A DNA stretch of 64,000 nt from Hymenobacter jeongseonensis (GCF_015694725.1 NZ_JADQDQ010000002.1:124001-188000), one strand, 5' to 3'; positions 24,851-33,727 are shown, counted from the first letter of the stretch. A program made the numbers and translations. The notes: generated by a model not told the origin, from the sequence alone.

Positions 24851-25777
24851 ATGGACCTTGAACTAAAAATCAAACGGCTGGAAAGGGCCTTGGAAAAAGC
24901 CGAATCTGTTAAAGGCAAATCCAGAACACATTCCGAATTCAAGGCTTGGCAGCATCATACTAACAGCACTATGCTTGCGGTTTTTGGTGCTGAATCATAT
25001 CAAACCAAGCAGATTCAATCGATAAAGTACACTCCTAAGCACAACTCCAAACTCGTCGCTGAAACTGATGAAGCCTTCAAAGCTCGGCGGCAAGTAGCAG
25101 TGGATTACTGTCTAACAATCGCTATAGGAACATTGACTGAATATTTACTCGATTTAAAAGAAGAAATGCAGCATAATAGACTTGGCTCTCAATCTTCTTC
25201 TGAAAAGCTTTCGGACAGTTCAAGAGTGAACCGAGTATTCATTAGCCATGCAACAACGGATCGGAAATACGTAGAAGAACTGGTTGATTTACTCAAGCTT
25301 ATGGGGTTGAATAGAAGTCAGATTTTCTGCACTTCTGTTAGAGGTTACGGCATCCCATTGGGCGCCAATTTTCTTAATGAGATTAAGGCGCAGATCTCAA
25401 ATGATGTGCTTGTGCTATTCGTTTTCTCGTCAAATTTTTATGCTAGCCCTATCTGCTTGGCAGAGTTAGGAGCTGCATGGGCACTCTCGAAACAACATAT
25501 TCCAGTAGTTATTCCGCCTTTCGGTTTCAGCGACATTAAGAGCGTCTTGCCACACACCCAGGGGCTAATGCTCAATGACAAGTTGGAAATCAATGAACTG
25601 GCTACAAAGGTCGAATCATTGTTCGGCCTAGATGGCGACCAGCGTAATGACGATTGGGAGAGAAGCCGGGATAGGGTTGTCGAACGAATCAATACTACGA
25701 TTGCCCAAGATGCCGCAGCACTTACAGCCAAGACTCATGAAGTAGGTGTTTCTCGACCCCCGAAGGACTGGCGGTAG
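24851..25777 (+). CDS. TIR-domain protein, probable NAD-degrading defence effector
   Basis: 308 aa. A TIR domain spans about 125-260: RVFISHATTDRKYVEELVDLL, IFCTSVRGYGIPLGANF, and the putative catalytic Glu in ICLAELGAAWAL near 203. Many bacterial TIR proteins hydrolyse NAD+ during abortive infection. The N-terminal 110 residues (KAWQHHTNSTMLAVFGAE) form a small helical domain I do not recognise with certainty; it probably senses or oligomerises. It is a single gene with no recognisable partner (no SIR2, Thoeris ThsA or CBASS cyclase beside it). Function as a defence effector is inferred from domain and island context. Confidence 0.85.
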   Translation: MDLELKIKRLERALEKAESVKGKSRTHSEFKAWQHHTNSTMLAVFGAESYQTKQIQSIKYTPKHNSKLVAETDEAFKARRQVAVDYCLTIAIGTLTEYLLDLKEEMQHNRLGSQSSSEKLSDSSRVNRVFISHATTDRKYVEELVDLLKLMGLNRSQIFCTSVRGYGIPLGANFLNEIKAQISNDVLVLFVFSSNFYASPICLAELGAAWALSKQHIPVVIPPFGFSDIKSVLPHTQGLMLNDKLEINELATKVESLFGLDGDQRNDDWERSRDRVVERINTTIAQDAAALTAKTHEVGVSRPPKDWR

Positions 25778-25828
25778 TATTACCGCTATTTAGTAAGGCA
25801 GGACTTTCGCCTTCTATGAAAGTAGAAG

Positions 25829-26353
25829 GTGATGGAAACATCAAATACAGAACAGTGGCGGGACATCACCAGCTACGAAGGCATTTACCAGGTATCGAGC
25901 GAGGGCAACGTGTACTCCGTCCGTTTCAATCGGATGCTCAAGCCACAGTTGGGCAAGCTGGGCTACTACCACGTTGGCCTGAGCGTGGGCGGTAAGGTGA
26001 AGCTCGTGCATATTCACCGGTTGGTGGCCCTTGCCTTTCTATCGGAGCCTGAAGGCATGGTTAAACCCACCGTGGACCACATCAACTACGTGAAGACGGA
26101 CAACCAGTTGGGCAACCTACGCTGGCTTTCTAGTGCCGACAATTCCAGCCGCACCTCGACCGACACCCGCATCCATCGGCCAAGAGGTAGCGCAAAGCCC
26201 AATGCAAAGCTCAATGAGGAAGCAGTGAGAAGTATTCGGGTAGAGTATGCAGCAGGGGGTATCTCCGCTTACAAGCTGGCAGAGAAGCATGGGGTATCGC
26301 ATACGGCTGTCCGTTCGCTCATCATTAAACACTCATGGACACATATAGTATGA
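25829..26353 (+). CDS. NUMOD4-HNH homing-type endonuclease with C-terminal HTH
   Basis: 174 aa. NUMOD4 at the start (WRDITSYEGIYQVSSEGNVYS), then an HNH core (HIHRLVALAFLSEP ... VDHINYVKTDNQLGNLRWLS, about 58-108), and a C-terminal DNA-binding helix-turn-helix (KLAEKHGVSHTAVRSLI). Such proteins are free-standing mobile endonucleases typical of phage and mobile elements. An ATG one codon later is also possible. Base composition is closer to the host than that of the following ABC-3C genes, which suggests a separate arrival. Confidence 0.85.
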   Translation: MMETSNTEQWRDITSYEGIYQVSSEGNVYSVRFNRMLKPQLGKLGYYHVGLSVGGKVKLVHIHRLVALAFLSEPEGMVKPTVDHINYVKTDNQLGNLRWLSSADNSSRTSTDTRIHRPRGSAKPNAKLNEEAVRSIRVEYAAGGISAYKLAEKHGVSHTAVRSLIIKHSWTHIV

Positions 26354-26447
26354 GTAGTTGATGCTTCCGCTCAGGTTGTTACTACTACCTTTAATGCGTC
26401 CAAACAACTATAAGGGCAATCTAATCAAGGGCTAGTATAAAATCAGT

Positions 26448-27698
26448 ATGACTGCGATACAGAAATCGAGAAGTGATATTACAGCGGCTGAAGACAAAGT
26501 TGTTGGCTTTGACTACCAATATTACTATTTCCTACTTTGCTTATTAAATCTAAACAAAGATGAAACAATAGGACTAGAAGTAAAAGATGATGTTCACATT
26601 GAACAAGCTAATGGCGTAACTATTCTTGCCCAGCTTAAGCACACTATCAACCCACAAAATAGTAATCTCACAGAATTGGATTCTGATTTCTGGAAAACGC
26701 TATACAATTGGGCCCTATTAATTGAAGAATCAGCCCAACTAGTTATACCAACTGAGACAGAAGATACAAAGTTTAATTTTTGTCATATTAACAGGTTCGT
26801 ATTAATTACAAACAAAGGTGCGGGGCCACGCAACGATTTTCTGAATAAGCTATCTGATTTCAGAATAAGCACACTCACCATAACCGACATTAGAGCATAT
26901 TTAGAGAATTTACACTCTAAGACAGCCGACACAACCATCAAACTGTATATCAGCACGGTTTTATTACTGAGTGATAGAACATTATCCGTATTTCTATTTC
27001 ATTTAAAGATAGAAACTGATTTTGACGACATATTAGAAAAGATCAAGAATGAGCTCCACAAACTATTTATAAGAGAAAATAAAATAGATTCTCTATTAAA
27101 ACTATTAGATGGCGCATTACGTCAAGCAAGCTACGAAACGGTAAAGAATCATCAAAAATTCATCTTTACATATGACGAGTTTCACAGAAAATACGAACTA
27201 TATTTTCAAATGGGCAGAAGCGATGAACTTCTCATTGAAGAATATGACTGCATAATTGATAACCCATTAGAACAACATTTTATTGAGCAGCTTATAGATA
27301 TTGAAGATGTATATGAAGATGAAATAGATGATATAATCAAATACACTAGCTATAAACTCACTGTTTTCAACAATTTAATGCGATGGCTACAAGAAGGACA
27401 GATAACTGAGAGCCAATGGGATAAATTCCAAAGTGAATCTGTAACCATTTGGGACAACATTTTCAAAAAAACACATAGAAGCGTAAGAAAAGCAGACTTA
27501 ACTACTTTTACCACTGATGAATTCAGCAACCTAATAAAACTGGCTCAATCATGCCTAGATGAGATCAGAAATATGGATTTAAAAATAAGAGGCCAACAAC
27601 TAGGTATTCAACTTAGTAATGGCCAGTTTTACCACTTGTCCGACTTGAAAAAGATTGGTTGGGTTTTATACTGGAAACGAAAATATGGCGCAGCCTAA
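26448..27698 (+). CDS. ABC-three-component system protein with N-terminal PD-(D/E)XK-like nuclease domain
   Basis: 416 aa, AT-rich. The N-terminus carries GFDYQYYYFLLCLLNL, then EVKDDVHIE near 43 and ILAQLKHT near 59-66, giving the E...D...Q-x-K pattern of restriction-like nucleases (DUF4297/Cap4-like and relatives used in ABC-3C systems). The rest is helical and not recognised. It overlaps the middle-component gene by 14 bp, which overlaps the ATPase gene by 4 bp, a compact three-gene operon. In published ABC-3C classifications the first component is the effector. That role is inferred here. Confidence 0.75.
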   Translation: MTAIQKSRSDITAAEDKVVGFDYQYYYFLLCLLNLNKDETIGLEVKDDVHIEQANGVTILAQLKHTINPQNSNLTELDSDFWKTLYNWALLIEESAQLVIPTETEDTKFNFCHINRFVLITNKGAGPRNDFLNKLSDFRISTLTITDIRAYLENLHSKTADTTIKLYISTVLLLSDRTLSVFLFHLKIETDFDDILEKIKNELHKLFIRENKIDSLLKLLDGALRQASYETVKNHQKFIFTYDEFHRKYELYFQMGRSDELLIEEYDCIIDNPLEQHFIEQLIDIEDVYEDEIDDIIKYTSYKLTVFNNLMRWLQEGQITESQWDKFQSESVTIWDNIFKKTHRSVRKADLTTFTTDEFSNLIKLAQSCLDEIRNMDLKIRGQQLGIQLSNGQFYHLSDLKKIGWVLYWKRKYGAA

Positions 27699-28149
27699 CG
27701 ACAAATATCTCTTCAACAACACTGCCATTGGCCTCGTTGGCATTTTGTCAACCTTACAAAAAAGCAACGGCATAGACATTGCAAATTTTCTACTCATAAG
27801 CCCACTTCTGCTTCATGCAGAAACATTAAAATTCTTACGCACACCTAATGTAAGAATTAGAAGCATTGAGGAATTTTTAGTAAAGTCACCCAAAACATTC
27901 ATTAATTTCCCAGATCGTTATGAATCGCTTCTTAGCATGAGTTTCAATTGTTTAACTATTGCAATTGAAGCAGGATATCTAATTCTCAATAATAATTTCG
28001 TATATCCAACAGAGAAGTTACTAAAGTATAAATTTCATAGCAAGCTAGGGCTTCGAGCAAATGAATTAACAAAAGCCGCAGCAAAGCTTGCTCATTTGCT
28101 GGCAGCAAACAGTAATACACTTTACCTTAATTTGCGAATCAACCTATGA
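27685..28149 (+). CDS. ABC-three-component system middle component
   Basis: 154 aa starting at MAQPNDKYLFNNTAIG. It has the form of ABC-3C middle components: an N-terminal NNTAIGLVGILSTL, LLISPLLLHAETLKFLRTPN, NFPDRYESLLSMSFN and C-terminal ANELTKAAAKLAHLLA, thought to link effector and ATPase. Winged-helix-like topology is known for the family. It starts inside the end of the effector gene and its TGA overlaps the ATG of the ATPase gene. No catalytic residues are seen. Confidence 0.8.
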   Translation: MAQPNDKYLFNNTAIGLVGILSTLQKSNGIDIANFLLISPLLLHAETLKFLRTPNVRIRSIEEFLVKSPKTFINFPDRYESLLSMSFNCLTIAIEAGYLILNNNFVYPTEKLLKYKFHSKLGLRANELTKAAAKLAHLLAANSNTLYLNLRINL

Positions 28150-30035
28150 AGTTTGTTATCAACAAAATAATTCTCTGGCTCGCCAATGGCCAACGCAGAG
28201 ATCTGGATTTTCTTCCAAACAAAGTAAACCTAGTAACGGGCGATAGTTCGACTGGGAAATCTACTATATTGAGGATAGTAGATTATTGCCTTTGTAAAAG
28301 CTCAACGCCAAGCAAGATTGCTGAAGAAGTAATCAATGAGAACACAGATTGGTATGGTATTAACTTATCAATAAACGGCAAAGCATATACAATTGCTAGG
28401 AGTAAGATTAAAGAAGGAGTACTCTCCAGCGAATACTACTTTTCTTCTACAGGCGAAATACCCGTAAAGCCAGAAACTAATATCTCTGAACCAGAACTTA
28501 AAAAAATACTGGAAGGTGAATTCTCAATTGATTCGAGCTTAGTCATCCCATACGGTGGTAAAACCCTGAAAGCTGGGGCAAAAATATCATTTCGCTATTT
28601 CTTATTATTTAATACCCAGTCCGACAACGTAATAATAAATGAGGAGCAATTTTTCGATAAAGTAAATAACCCAAGGTATAAAGAAGCCCTAGATAGGATA
28701 TTTGGTTTAGCGCTCGAATCTACAAGTCCAGAAGGAGTATTGATAGCTGAAAGGCTATCCAAACTCACAAAAGATCAAATTGCCGTTGAGCGCAAAGAGG
28801 ACATGTTTTCCAAACAGCGTGGGGTATTTCAAGGCAATATTATTGAACTAATCAGCAAAGCACAAGACTCTGGCTTAATAGAGTCTGGTTTACCCACTAT
28901 TAATGAAGGGGTAAACGTACTTAATAACATCGTGCAGAATTATATGTCTTCTTATAGGAAAGAAAATATTATAGAAATCGAGAACCTACAAAGGCAAAAA
29001 AGAGACATTAATAGACGACTTAAAAATATCGAGTTTTTCGAGAACAGTTATAATGAATACTTAGAAACAGTTAAAGTAAATGTTGATAGCTTAGCTCCTG
29101 TCAGCATTTTAAAGGCGAATCTTTCTGATCTTGTATTTGCGCCTTCTGTGGTAAGGATTTTTGAAAGCTTAGAAGGCAGATTGTCCAAACTCAAAGCAGA
29201 CCTTATTCAGAAAAAGCCATTTGCAGCCAATCTATCCGATGAAAAAGCTACTCTTAATAAATCTTTAAGTGAACTTGAGGAAAAGATTAGCTTATATCCA
29301 ACCAAGTCTCCTGACTTCGTTGATGAAGCTCAACGATTGATGCTTATCGGCGAGATCAAAGCAAAGCTGGAACTATACACGCAAGTTGTTGACGAAATAG
29401 ATTTCTCTGCACAGATTGAGGATATCCAAAGTGAGATATCTGAACTACAAGGAAAGCAGCGCAATTTAACGGATAACGCAGGATTAATTATTGATTTACT
29501 CCAAGAGCAAATACAAAAATACGTATCAAATTCAATATCACTTGGTGTCTACCAAACCTATAAGGCCTTCTTTAACGAGAAGGACAAAATACTTCAACTA
29601 AGAAAACCTGGAGCTATAACAATTTCTGATGTCGGGAGCAGTTCAAACCACTTGTTCCTTCATCTTTGTTTATTCCTAGGCTTACATGACTTCTTCTTAC
29701 AGAGAAAAAGTAAATACATTCCACAATTTCTAATCTTAGACCAGCTCAGCCGGCCTTATTATGAAGAGGCTATAAGAAAAAGTACGGCAACAGGCAACAC
29801 CGCCGATATTAAATTGGAGGATGCAATAATTGAGAGTGATGACCAGATCAAGCTACGTGAAGCCTTCCGCATGCTTGACAATTTCATTGAATACGCTGTT
29901 AAAGAGAAGGAATCGAGCTTTCAATTCATTGTCTTGGAACACGTTTCTCCTGCTTTTATAAATGAAATGGGGCTACAGCATTTTCACATTGTAGATAACT
30001 TTAGGAATGGCAATGCTCTTATCCCCTTGGCTTAA
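28146..30035 (+). CDS. DUF3732 ABC-type ATPase of ABC-three-component system
   Basis: 629 aa, SMC/RecN-like plan: N-terminal Walker A VTGDSSTGKSTILRIVDYCL near 30-49, long central coiled-coil segments (about 195-460, e.g. ENLQRQKRDINRRLKNIEFF), then signature-like SDVGSSSNHLFLHLCLFLGLHDFF near 495-518 and Walker B-like PQFLILDQLSRPYYEEA near 522. These match the DUF3732 family of ABC-3C ATPases. It should sense an invader-linked nucleic-acid state and license the nuclease component; that step is inferred from the family. Confidence 0.88.
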   Translation: MKFVINKIILWLANGQRRDLDFLPNKVNLVTGDSSTGKSTILRIVDYCLCKSSTPSKIAEEVINENTDWYGINLSINGKAYTIARSKIKEGVLSSEYYFSSTGEIPVKPETNISEPELKKILEGEFSIDSSLVIPYGGKTLKAGAKISFRYFLLFNTQSDNVIINEEQFFDKVNNPRYKEALDRIFGLALESTSPEGVLIAERLSKLTKDQIAVERKEDMFSKQRGVFQGNIIELISKAQDSGLIESGLPTINEGVNVLNNIVQNYMSSYRKENIIEIENLQRQKRDINRRLKNIEFFENSYNEYLETVKVNVDSLAPVSILKANLSDLVFAPSVVRIFESLEGRLSKLKADLIQKKPFAANLSDEKATLNKSLSELEEKISLYPTKSPDFVDEAQRLMLIGEIKAKLELYTQVVDEIDFSAQIEDIQSEISELQGKQRNLTDNAGLIIDLLQEQIQKYVSNSISLGVYQTYKAFFNEKDKILQLRKPGAITISDVGSSSNHLFLHLCLFLGLHDFFLQRKSKYIPQFLILDQLSRPYYEEAIRKSTATGNTADIKLEDAIIESDDQIKLREAFRMLDNFIEYAVKEKESSFQFIVLEHVSPAFINEMGLQHFHIVDNFRNGNALIPLA

Positions 30036-30129
30036 TACAACAATATAACTAATCTTATTTACTAGTTAAAGTGTAACTGAAACACTTTAATCACACTCAT
30101 TCGTCAAAATCAATAGAACATCAAGTAAC

Positions 30130-30594
30130 ATGGCTCTAACATTTAATGACTTCAAAAAAGGCACCCTATTATACAGAGGTAATATTAACGAAAAGCTTTT
30201 CTTTAATGGCAAGCAGCTTTTTAAGCTGAAGTCTGGAGAGTACTTTCAGCGAACTGATTCGCACACTTTATCTGCGCACGGTTACTTACCAAAAGTTGAG
30301 GTTTATAATATCAACGGAAACCTTGTTTTAGCTTTCCTCGATGATCAAACATATACTTTCGTTGAGAGAGTAGATGTTATTGAAAATCAAACCAAAGAGC
30401 CATTTACAGGCTTCGAGAACGGTAAATTGTACGAATTGCAAAACGGACAGACTTGGAAGCAAATGGGCGGTCCTTATGCGCCAAACCATATTTCCAGCGG
30501 TTATGTCAAGATTTTAAATAACAATACAATGATGGTTGATAATTGGGACTTCTTCCCTCAAGTAATACTTGTAAGTACCGGAGGTCGTTCGTAA
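30130..30594 (+). CDS. Hypothetical protein of unknown function
   Basis: 154 aa, AT-rich like the ABC-3C genes, 95 bp after the ATPase gene and ending before a strong terminator. It is beta-strand rich (KLFFNGKQLFKLKSGEYF, NINGNLVLAFLDDQTYTF, GKLYELQNGQTWKQMGGPYA), suggestive of one or two small beta-barrel/SH3-like domains. I do not recognise it. It could be a passenger or an accessory to the ABC-3C operon; the separate start and gap argue for its own promoter. Confidence 0.7.
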   Translation: MALTFNDFKKGTLLYRGNINEKLFFNGKQLFKLKSGEYFQRTDSHTLSAHGYLPKVEVYNINGNLVLAFLDDQTYTFVERVDVIENQTKEPFTGFENGKLYELQNGQTWKQMGGPYAPNHISSGYVKILNNNTMMVDNWDFFPQVILVSTGGRS

Positions 30595-30622
30595 TCTATT
30601 ACTTTTTAATTTCGCCTCAAAT

Positions 30623-30659
30623 TAAAACGGCCACCCTAGTTTCTGGGGTGGCCGTTTTC
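30623..30659. terminator. Bidirectional terminator
   Basis: AAAACGGCCACCC / GGGGTGGCCGTTTT arms. It separates the AT-rich rightward genes from the leftward polymerase-like gene. Confidence 0.85.
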
Positions 30660-30883
30660 TAGTTATCACAACGCTGGCAGCAGTCCGTATAGACCTTTGG
30701 CGCAGGCTCTCCGTCGAACAGAAACTCGTGTAGACTCAAACCTTGTTTCTTAACTCGTGCGGGTTCCGACTCGGTCGGCTTGACTTCCGGCAGCCATTCC
30801 CGTACGGTCTCATTTGGAGCTACGAGAAAGTCCTCAGCGTCGGTAAACACGTCCTCACTTCCCACACCCAGCAACGCATAGCC
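30659..30883 (-). other. In-frame open tail after the amber stop of the polymerase-like gene
   Basis: The frame of the upstream gene stays open for 74 codons after its TAG, to a stop at 30659. The tail translates to protein-like sequence (GSEDVFTDAEDFLVAP, LSLHEFLFDGEPAPKVY, ending DCCQRCDN) without ATG; a TTG at 30874 could serve as a start. It may be a readthrough extension, the end of a gene broken by a recent nonsense change, or a tiny separate gene. Confidence 0.45.
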
Positions 30884-32557
30884 CTATGGCTCTGGCTGGG
30901 TGAGTTTCTTAATAACTGCTACGAGTTCTACGAGGGTTTTGGTCTCTAGCCCGTTGTCGTCCGTCGTTTCAATCTTGTACGGCGGCGTGGGCAGATTCGC
31001 CGCTGCAAACACTGCTTCAAAAGCACGGGTAGCATACGGGATGCCCGCCAACTCCGTGTGGATGCTGTCGTGGATGGTGGCAAACTCGCCGTCGTAGGTT
31101 TCGGTCAGGCGCTTGGCTACCCCCTCGATTAGCAACCGCTGCTCCAGTAACTGAAGCATCTTAGGCATCAGTTTTCGCTGCACGATGCTTCCCGGCAACG
31201 GGTCGTTCAAACCACTCGTCACGGTGAGCAAGGAGCCGTACAACTGGCCCAACTGGTACTTCGGCTGCGCAAACACCCCGGTAGTGGAGAAGAAAGCGCC
31301 AAACCACAAGTCCTTGCCAGTGGAACGACCCGGCAGGCCCAGCTCCGTGGCGGTGGTGGCGTACAAGTCCGTGTGCACGGCATCGTAGCAGAAGCGGCGC
31401 ACCTTATCGTCGGCTTGGTAAGCGGCGTGCAGGGTGCCGAGCACGTAGCGCACCGTGGCGGCGTCCATATCCCCATTCTTAGTCAGCAACTGGAAGCACT
31501 GCTCCGGGTATTCGAACAGGTAGGCGGCCAGCACGAACTGCGAGCACCGAATGTCCAGCGAGTACACCTGGTTGCCGTTGGGGCGGTAGAACCGGCGAAG
31601 GCCGGTGACCATGTTGGTGAGCGGCGTGTGTAGACGGTGGCCAAAGTCGTCGCACAAGTTCTCGAACTGCACTTGGCCCTGACGCAACTGGTCGGCGTAG
31701 TAGAGGCTCCATACAGGCGACATCTCGTTTACGTCGTCGGCCGTTGCCCGCAGCCACGCTTCCATTCCTACGTAGTCCACGTTGCGCACCAGCGTATCGA
31801 CGTACTCGGCTAGGCGCTGGCGATGCACCGAGTGCCCGGCTCGCTTCCGCAGGATTTGGGCTTTCTCTTTGGCGTAGTGCTTGTGCGCTTTGTACGAATA
31901 CTTGGCACCCAACTCTACGGGGCGGATGGCATCGAACCCGACGACTTCCTCCAGCGCATGGTCGTTGTGCAGGCGGTAGTGCTTCGGGTGGCCCTCTCCC
32001 TTGTCGCCCGCTTTCATGCCGATATACGAACCGGTGTTGGCCCGCTTGTGGCCCTTCGGCTCGTACGAATAGTTGCGCTTGGTCGGGGGCACGTCAAAGG
32101 GGTCGTCGCCTTTGCTGGCCAGCCCTTCCATGTCGTAGTAGTGGTACACCTCCAGGTAGCGGTGGGTGCGCAGGAACTCCAGGTACTTGCCGTAGTTGTT
32201 GCTGAACTGCTGGCGCAGCAGTTTCCGGCTGATGCCCGTGTAGGCATCCCCCGTGAGCCGGTTCACCGCCTTGCTGCCGTCCTGGAACGTGTCCGAGCTG
32301 CGCTTCGAGCGGTAGATGGTCAGGTACGCCGTCAGGCCCAGCGTGGCAAACAGGTGCAGGCACTCGTCTTCCAGAAACTCGGCTTGGCCGTTCTCAAAGG
32401 TGATTTGCTCGGCCGCTACCCAGTCTTGGAACTGCGTACGGAACATGGCCACGTTTACGGTGGCAGGCAACCACACCCGCAGGGGCTGCAAGGTGCCAGC
32501 AGCAAGGGCCTTCTCGGCCGTGGAAAATCTTTTCTTTATCGTCATCGGTCGTGTCAT
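30884..32557 (-). CDS. Divergent family-A polymerase-like protein (plasmid/phage type)
   Basis: 557 aa. Three motifs in the right order resemble the family-A polymerase palm and fingers: VYSLDIRCSQFVLAAYLF near 331 (motif A, Asp), AVHTDLYATTATELGLPGRS running into TGKDLWFGAFF near 395-422 (motif B, RxxxKxxxFG), and FATIHDSIHTEL near 491-500 (motif C, HD). No 3'-5' exonuclease or 5' nuclease domain is visible; the N-terminal 300 residues are unrecognised. With the RHH gene, palindrome and iterons upstream it may be a replication initiator or polymerase of an integrated plasmid. Whether it is catalytically active is not known. Confidence 0.55.
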   Translation of the reverse strand: MTRPMTIKKRFSTAEKALAAGTLQPLRVWLPATVNVAMFRTQFQDWVAAEQITFENGQAEFLEDECLHLFATLGLTAYLTIYRSKRSSDTFQDGSKAVNRLTGDAYTGISRKLLRQQFSNNYGKYLEFLRTHRYLEVYHYYDMEGLASKGDDPFDVPPTKRNYSYEPKGHKRANTGSYIGMKAGDKGEGHPKHYRLHNDHALEEVVGFDAIRPVELGAKYSYKAHKHYAKEKAQILRKRAGHSVHRQRLAEYVDTLVRNVDYVGMEAWLRATADDVNEMSPVWSLYYADQLRQGQVQFENLCDDFGHRLHTPLTNMVTGLRRFYRPNGNQVYSLDIRCSQFVLAAYLFEYPEQCFQLLTKNGDMDAATVRYVLGTLHAAYQADDKVRRFCYDAVHTDLYATTATELGLPGRSTGKDLWFGAFFSTTGVFAQPKYQLGQLYGSLLTVTSGLNDPLPGSIVQRKLMPKMLQLLEQRLLIEGVAKRLTETYDGEFATIHDSIHTELAGIPYATRAFEAVFAAANLPTPPYKIETTDDNGLETKTLVELVAVIKKLTQPEP

Positions 32558-32576
32558 CGGGGTGCTAACGGTAGGC

Positions 32577-32604
32577 GCAAGACTGGCTGGCCAGCCAGTC
32601 TTGC
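32577..32604. repeat. 28-bp perfect palindrome
   Basis: GCAAGACTGGCTGG followed directly by its reverse complement CCAGCCAGTCTTGC, with no spacer. It lies 20 bp upstream of the polymerase-like gene and 38 bp after the RHH gene, so it could be an operator for the RHH protein, or a cruciform or termination signal. Confidence 0.7.
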
Positions 32605-32642
32605 AATCCCCCTAGATGACGTCGGGGGCCGTAGCCTGTAGT

Positions 32643-32819
32643 TTAGGTGGCCGCCTCGTAGGCGGTAAGCAAGATGCGGATGGCCTCGCTGGCCGCCACC
32701 CTGCGATCGTACTCAAGGCCCAGCCGCTTGGCCATGGTGGTCAAGTCGGTGTGCACGGAAGTAGTCAGGGTGATGGTCTTGCACAGCTTGCGCTCGGGGG
32801 TAGTGGGCTGGTTATTCAT
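32643..32819 (-). CDS. Small ribbon-helix-helix (CopG/Arc-like) protein
   Basis: 58 aa, starting MNNQPTTPERKLCKTITLTT at 32819 and ending LLTAYEAAT. The short strand KTITLTTSV followed by two helices (HTDLTTMAKRLG, RVAASEAIRILLTAYEAA) matches the RHH DNA-binding fold typical of plasmid copy-number or partition regulators. It directly precedes the polymerase-like gene on the same strand, with the palindrome between them, and lies beside the iteron cluster. Role as repressor of the module is inferred. Confidence 0.65.
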   Translation of the reverse strand: MNNQPTTPERKLCKTITLTTSVHTDLTTMAKRLGLEYDRRVAASEAIRILLTAYEAAT

Positions 32820-32954
32820 GCGTTATATATGGTTATTATATGACGCCATTGCCCAGAAGTTTGGCTTCAACGCTTGTTTACTTTCAAATCCTCAGCATAA
32901 CACTACCCCCACCCTAATGGTGGGATGACGGAGGGTTCCAAGGTATGCAATCAG

Positions 32955-33305
32955 TATCATAAATGTGTCCGTTTTTTTGCACGTACAGCCCCTGGCATTG
33001 AGGTGGCAATAACGCATGTGTCCGTTTTTTCGCACTGTTGATGCAAGACGTGTGCGAAAAAACAGACACATTTATGATAGGAATCCTCTCCCGCTTGCGT
33101 GCTTCTCCCCTCTTGCAGCTAATCCCGTGCTGATGGACATGATTTAGTTGGTGCGCAAAAAGACGGACACACTTATGATAGGAAAATGAGCTGCACTCGC
33201 CTGCCTGCGTTGTGATGGCTGGCCTTTACAGGTTGAGGGTTCGTGAGCAGAAAATTCGGATACTCGGACCAACGGTGCGAAAAAACGGACACATTTATGA
33301 TAGGA
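32955..33305. repeat. Cluster of five ~31-bp iterons
   Basis: Core GTGCGAAAAAACGGACACAT, mostly followed by TTATGATAGGA. Copies: 32955-32982 and 33016-33035 on the minus strand, 33052-33082, 33151-33183 and 33275-33305 on the plus strand, with one or a few changes each; the second copy is shorter. The copies at 33016 and 33052 face each other and form a 20-bp inverted repeat. Iterons next to an RHH and a replication-like gene suggest a replication origin or incompatibility/control region. Confidence 0.75.
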
Positions 33306-33727
33306 CTCTGCCCCTCCCCTTGGTTGGCTGGCTAGCATTATTGCCTGTTCTCTGGTTAATCATTGGTGAGGGGAAGTGGCCGCAGCAGCAAAGCGGAGGC
33401 TACCCTCCCCGACCCCATAACTGCGTATTCCACTAGCAGCTGCCTTGGCCCATAGCGTTGGGTTGGTCCATGTTTGCTTTAACTCGGTGCAGGGTCCCGT
33501 TGAAGTTGACGTTTTATACCGGCGCTGGCTACTACTACAAAATACCTTACAATACCTAGCATTCTGGGCCCGATGTTATGAAAACCTAGCACCGGTTTAG
33601 CAGACCCTTCCACAAAATACCCGTTCGTTCACCGAAGTAGCTTCTCTTTGATAGCCCTCGCCGTAATCGCCTAAATTTCCAGCAATTACTAGTTGGTGCC
33701 GAGATTTACGAAAAACCCATTGCTACC
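33306..33727. other. Noncoding stretch between iterons and DUF3883 gene
   Basis: No supported gene. Together with the iterons it makes a ~900-bp noncoding region (32820-33727), unusual in a compact island and compatible with an origin plus the promoter of the rightward gene. Confidence 0.4.

Noticed and set aside
32955..33305. CRISPR array
   Set aside because: Repeats occur in both orientations with irregular spacing, vary in sequence, and no cas genes are near; iterons fit better.
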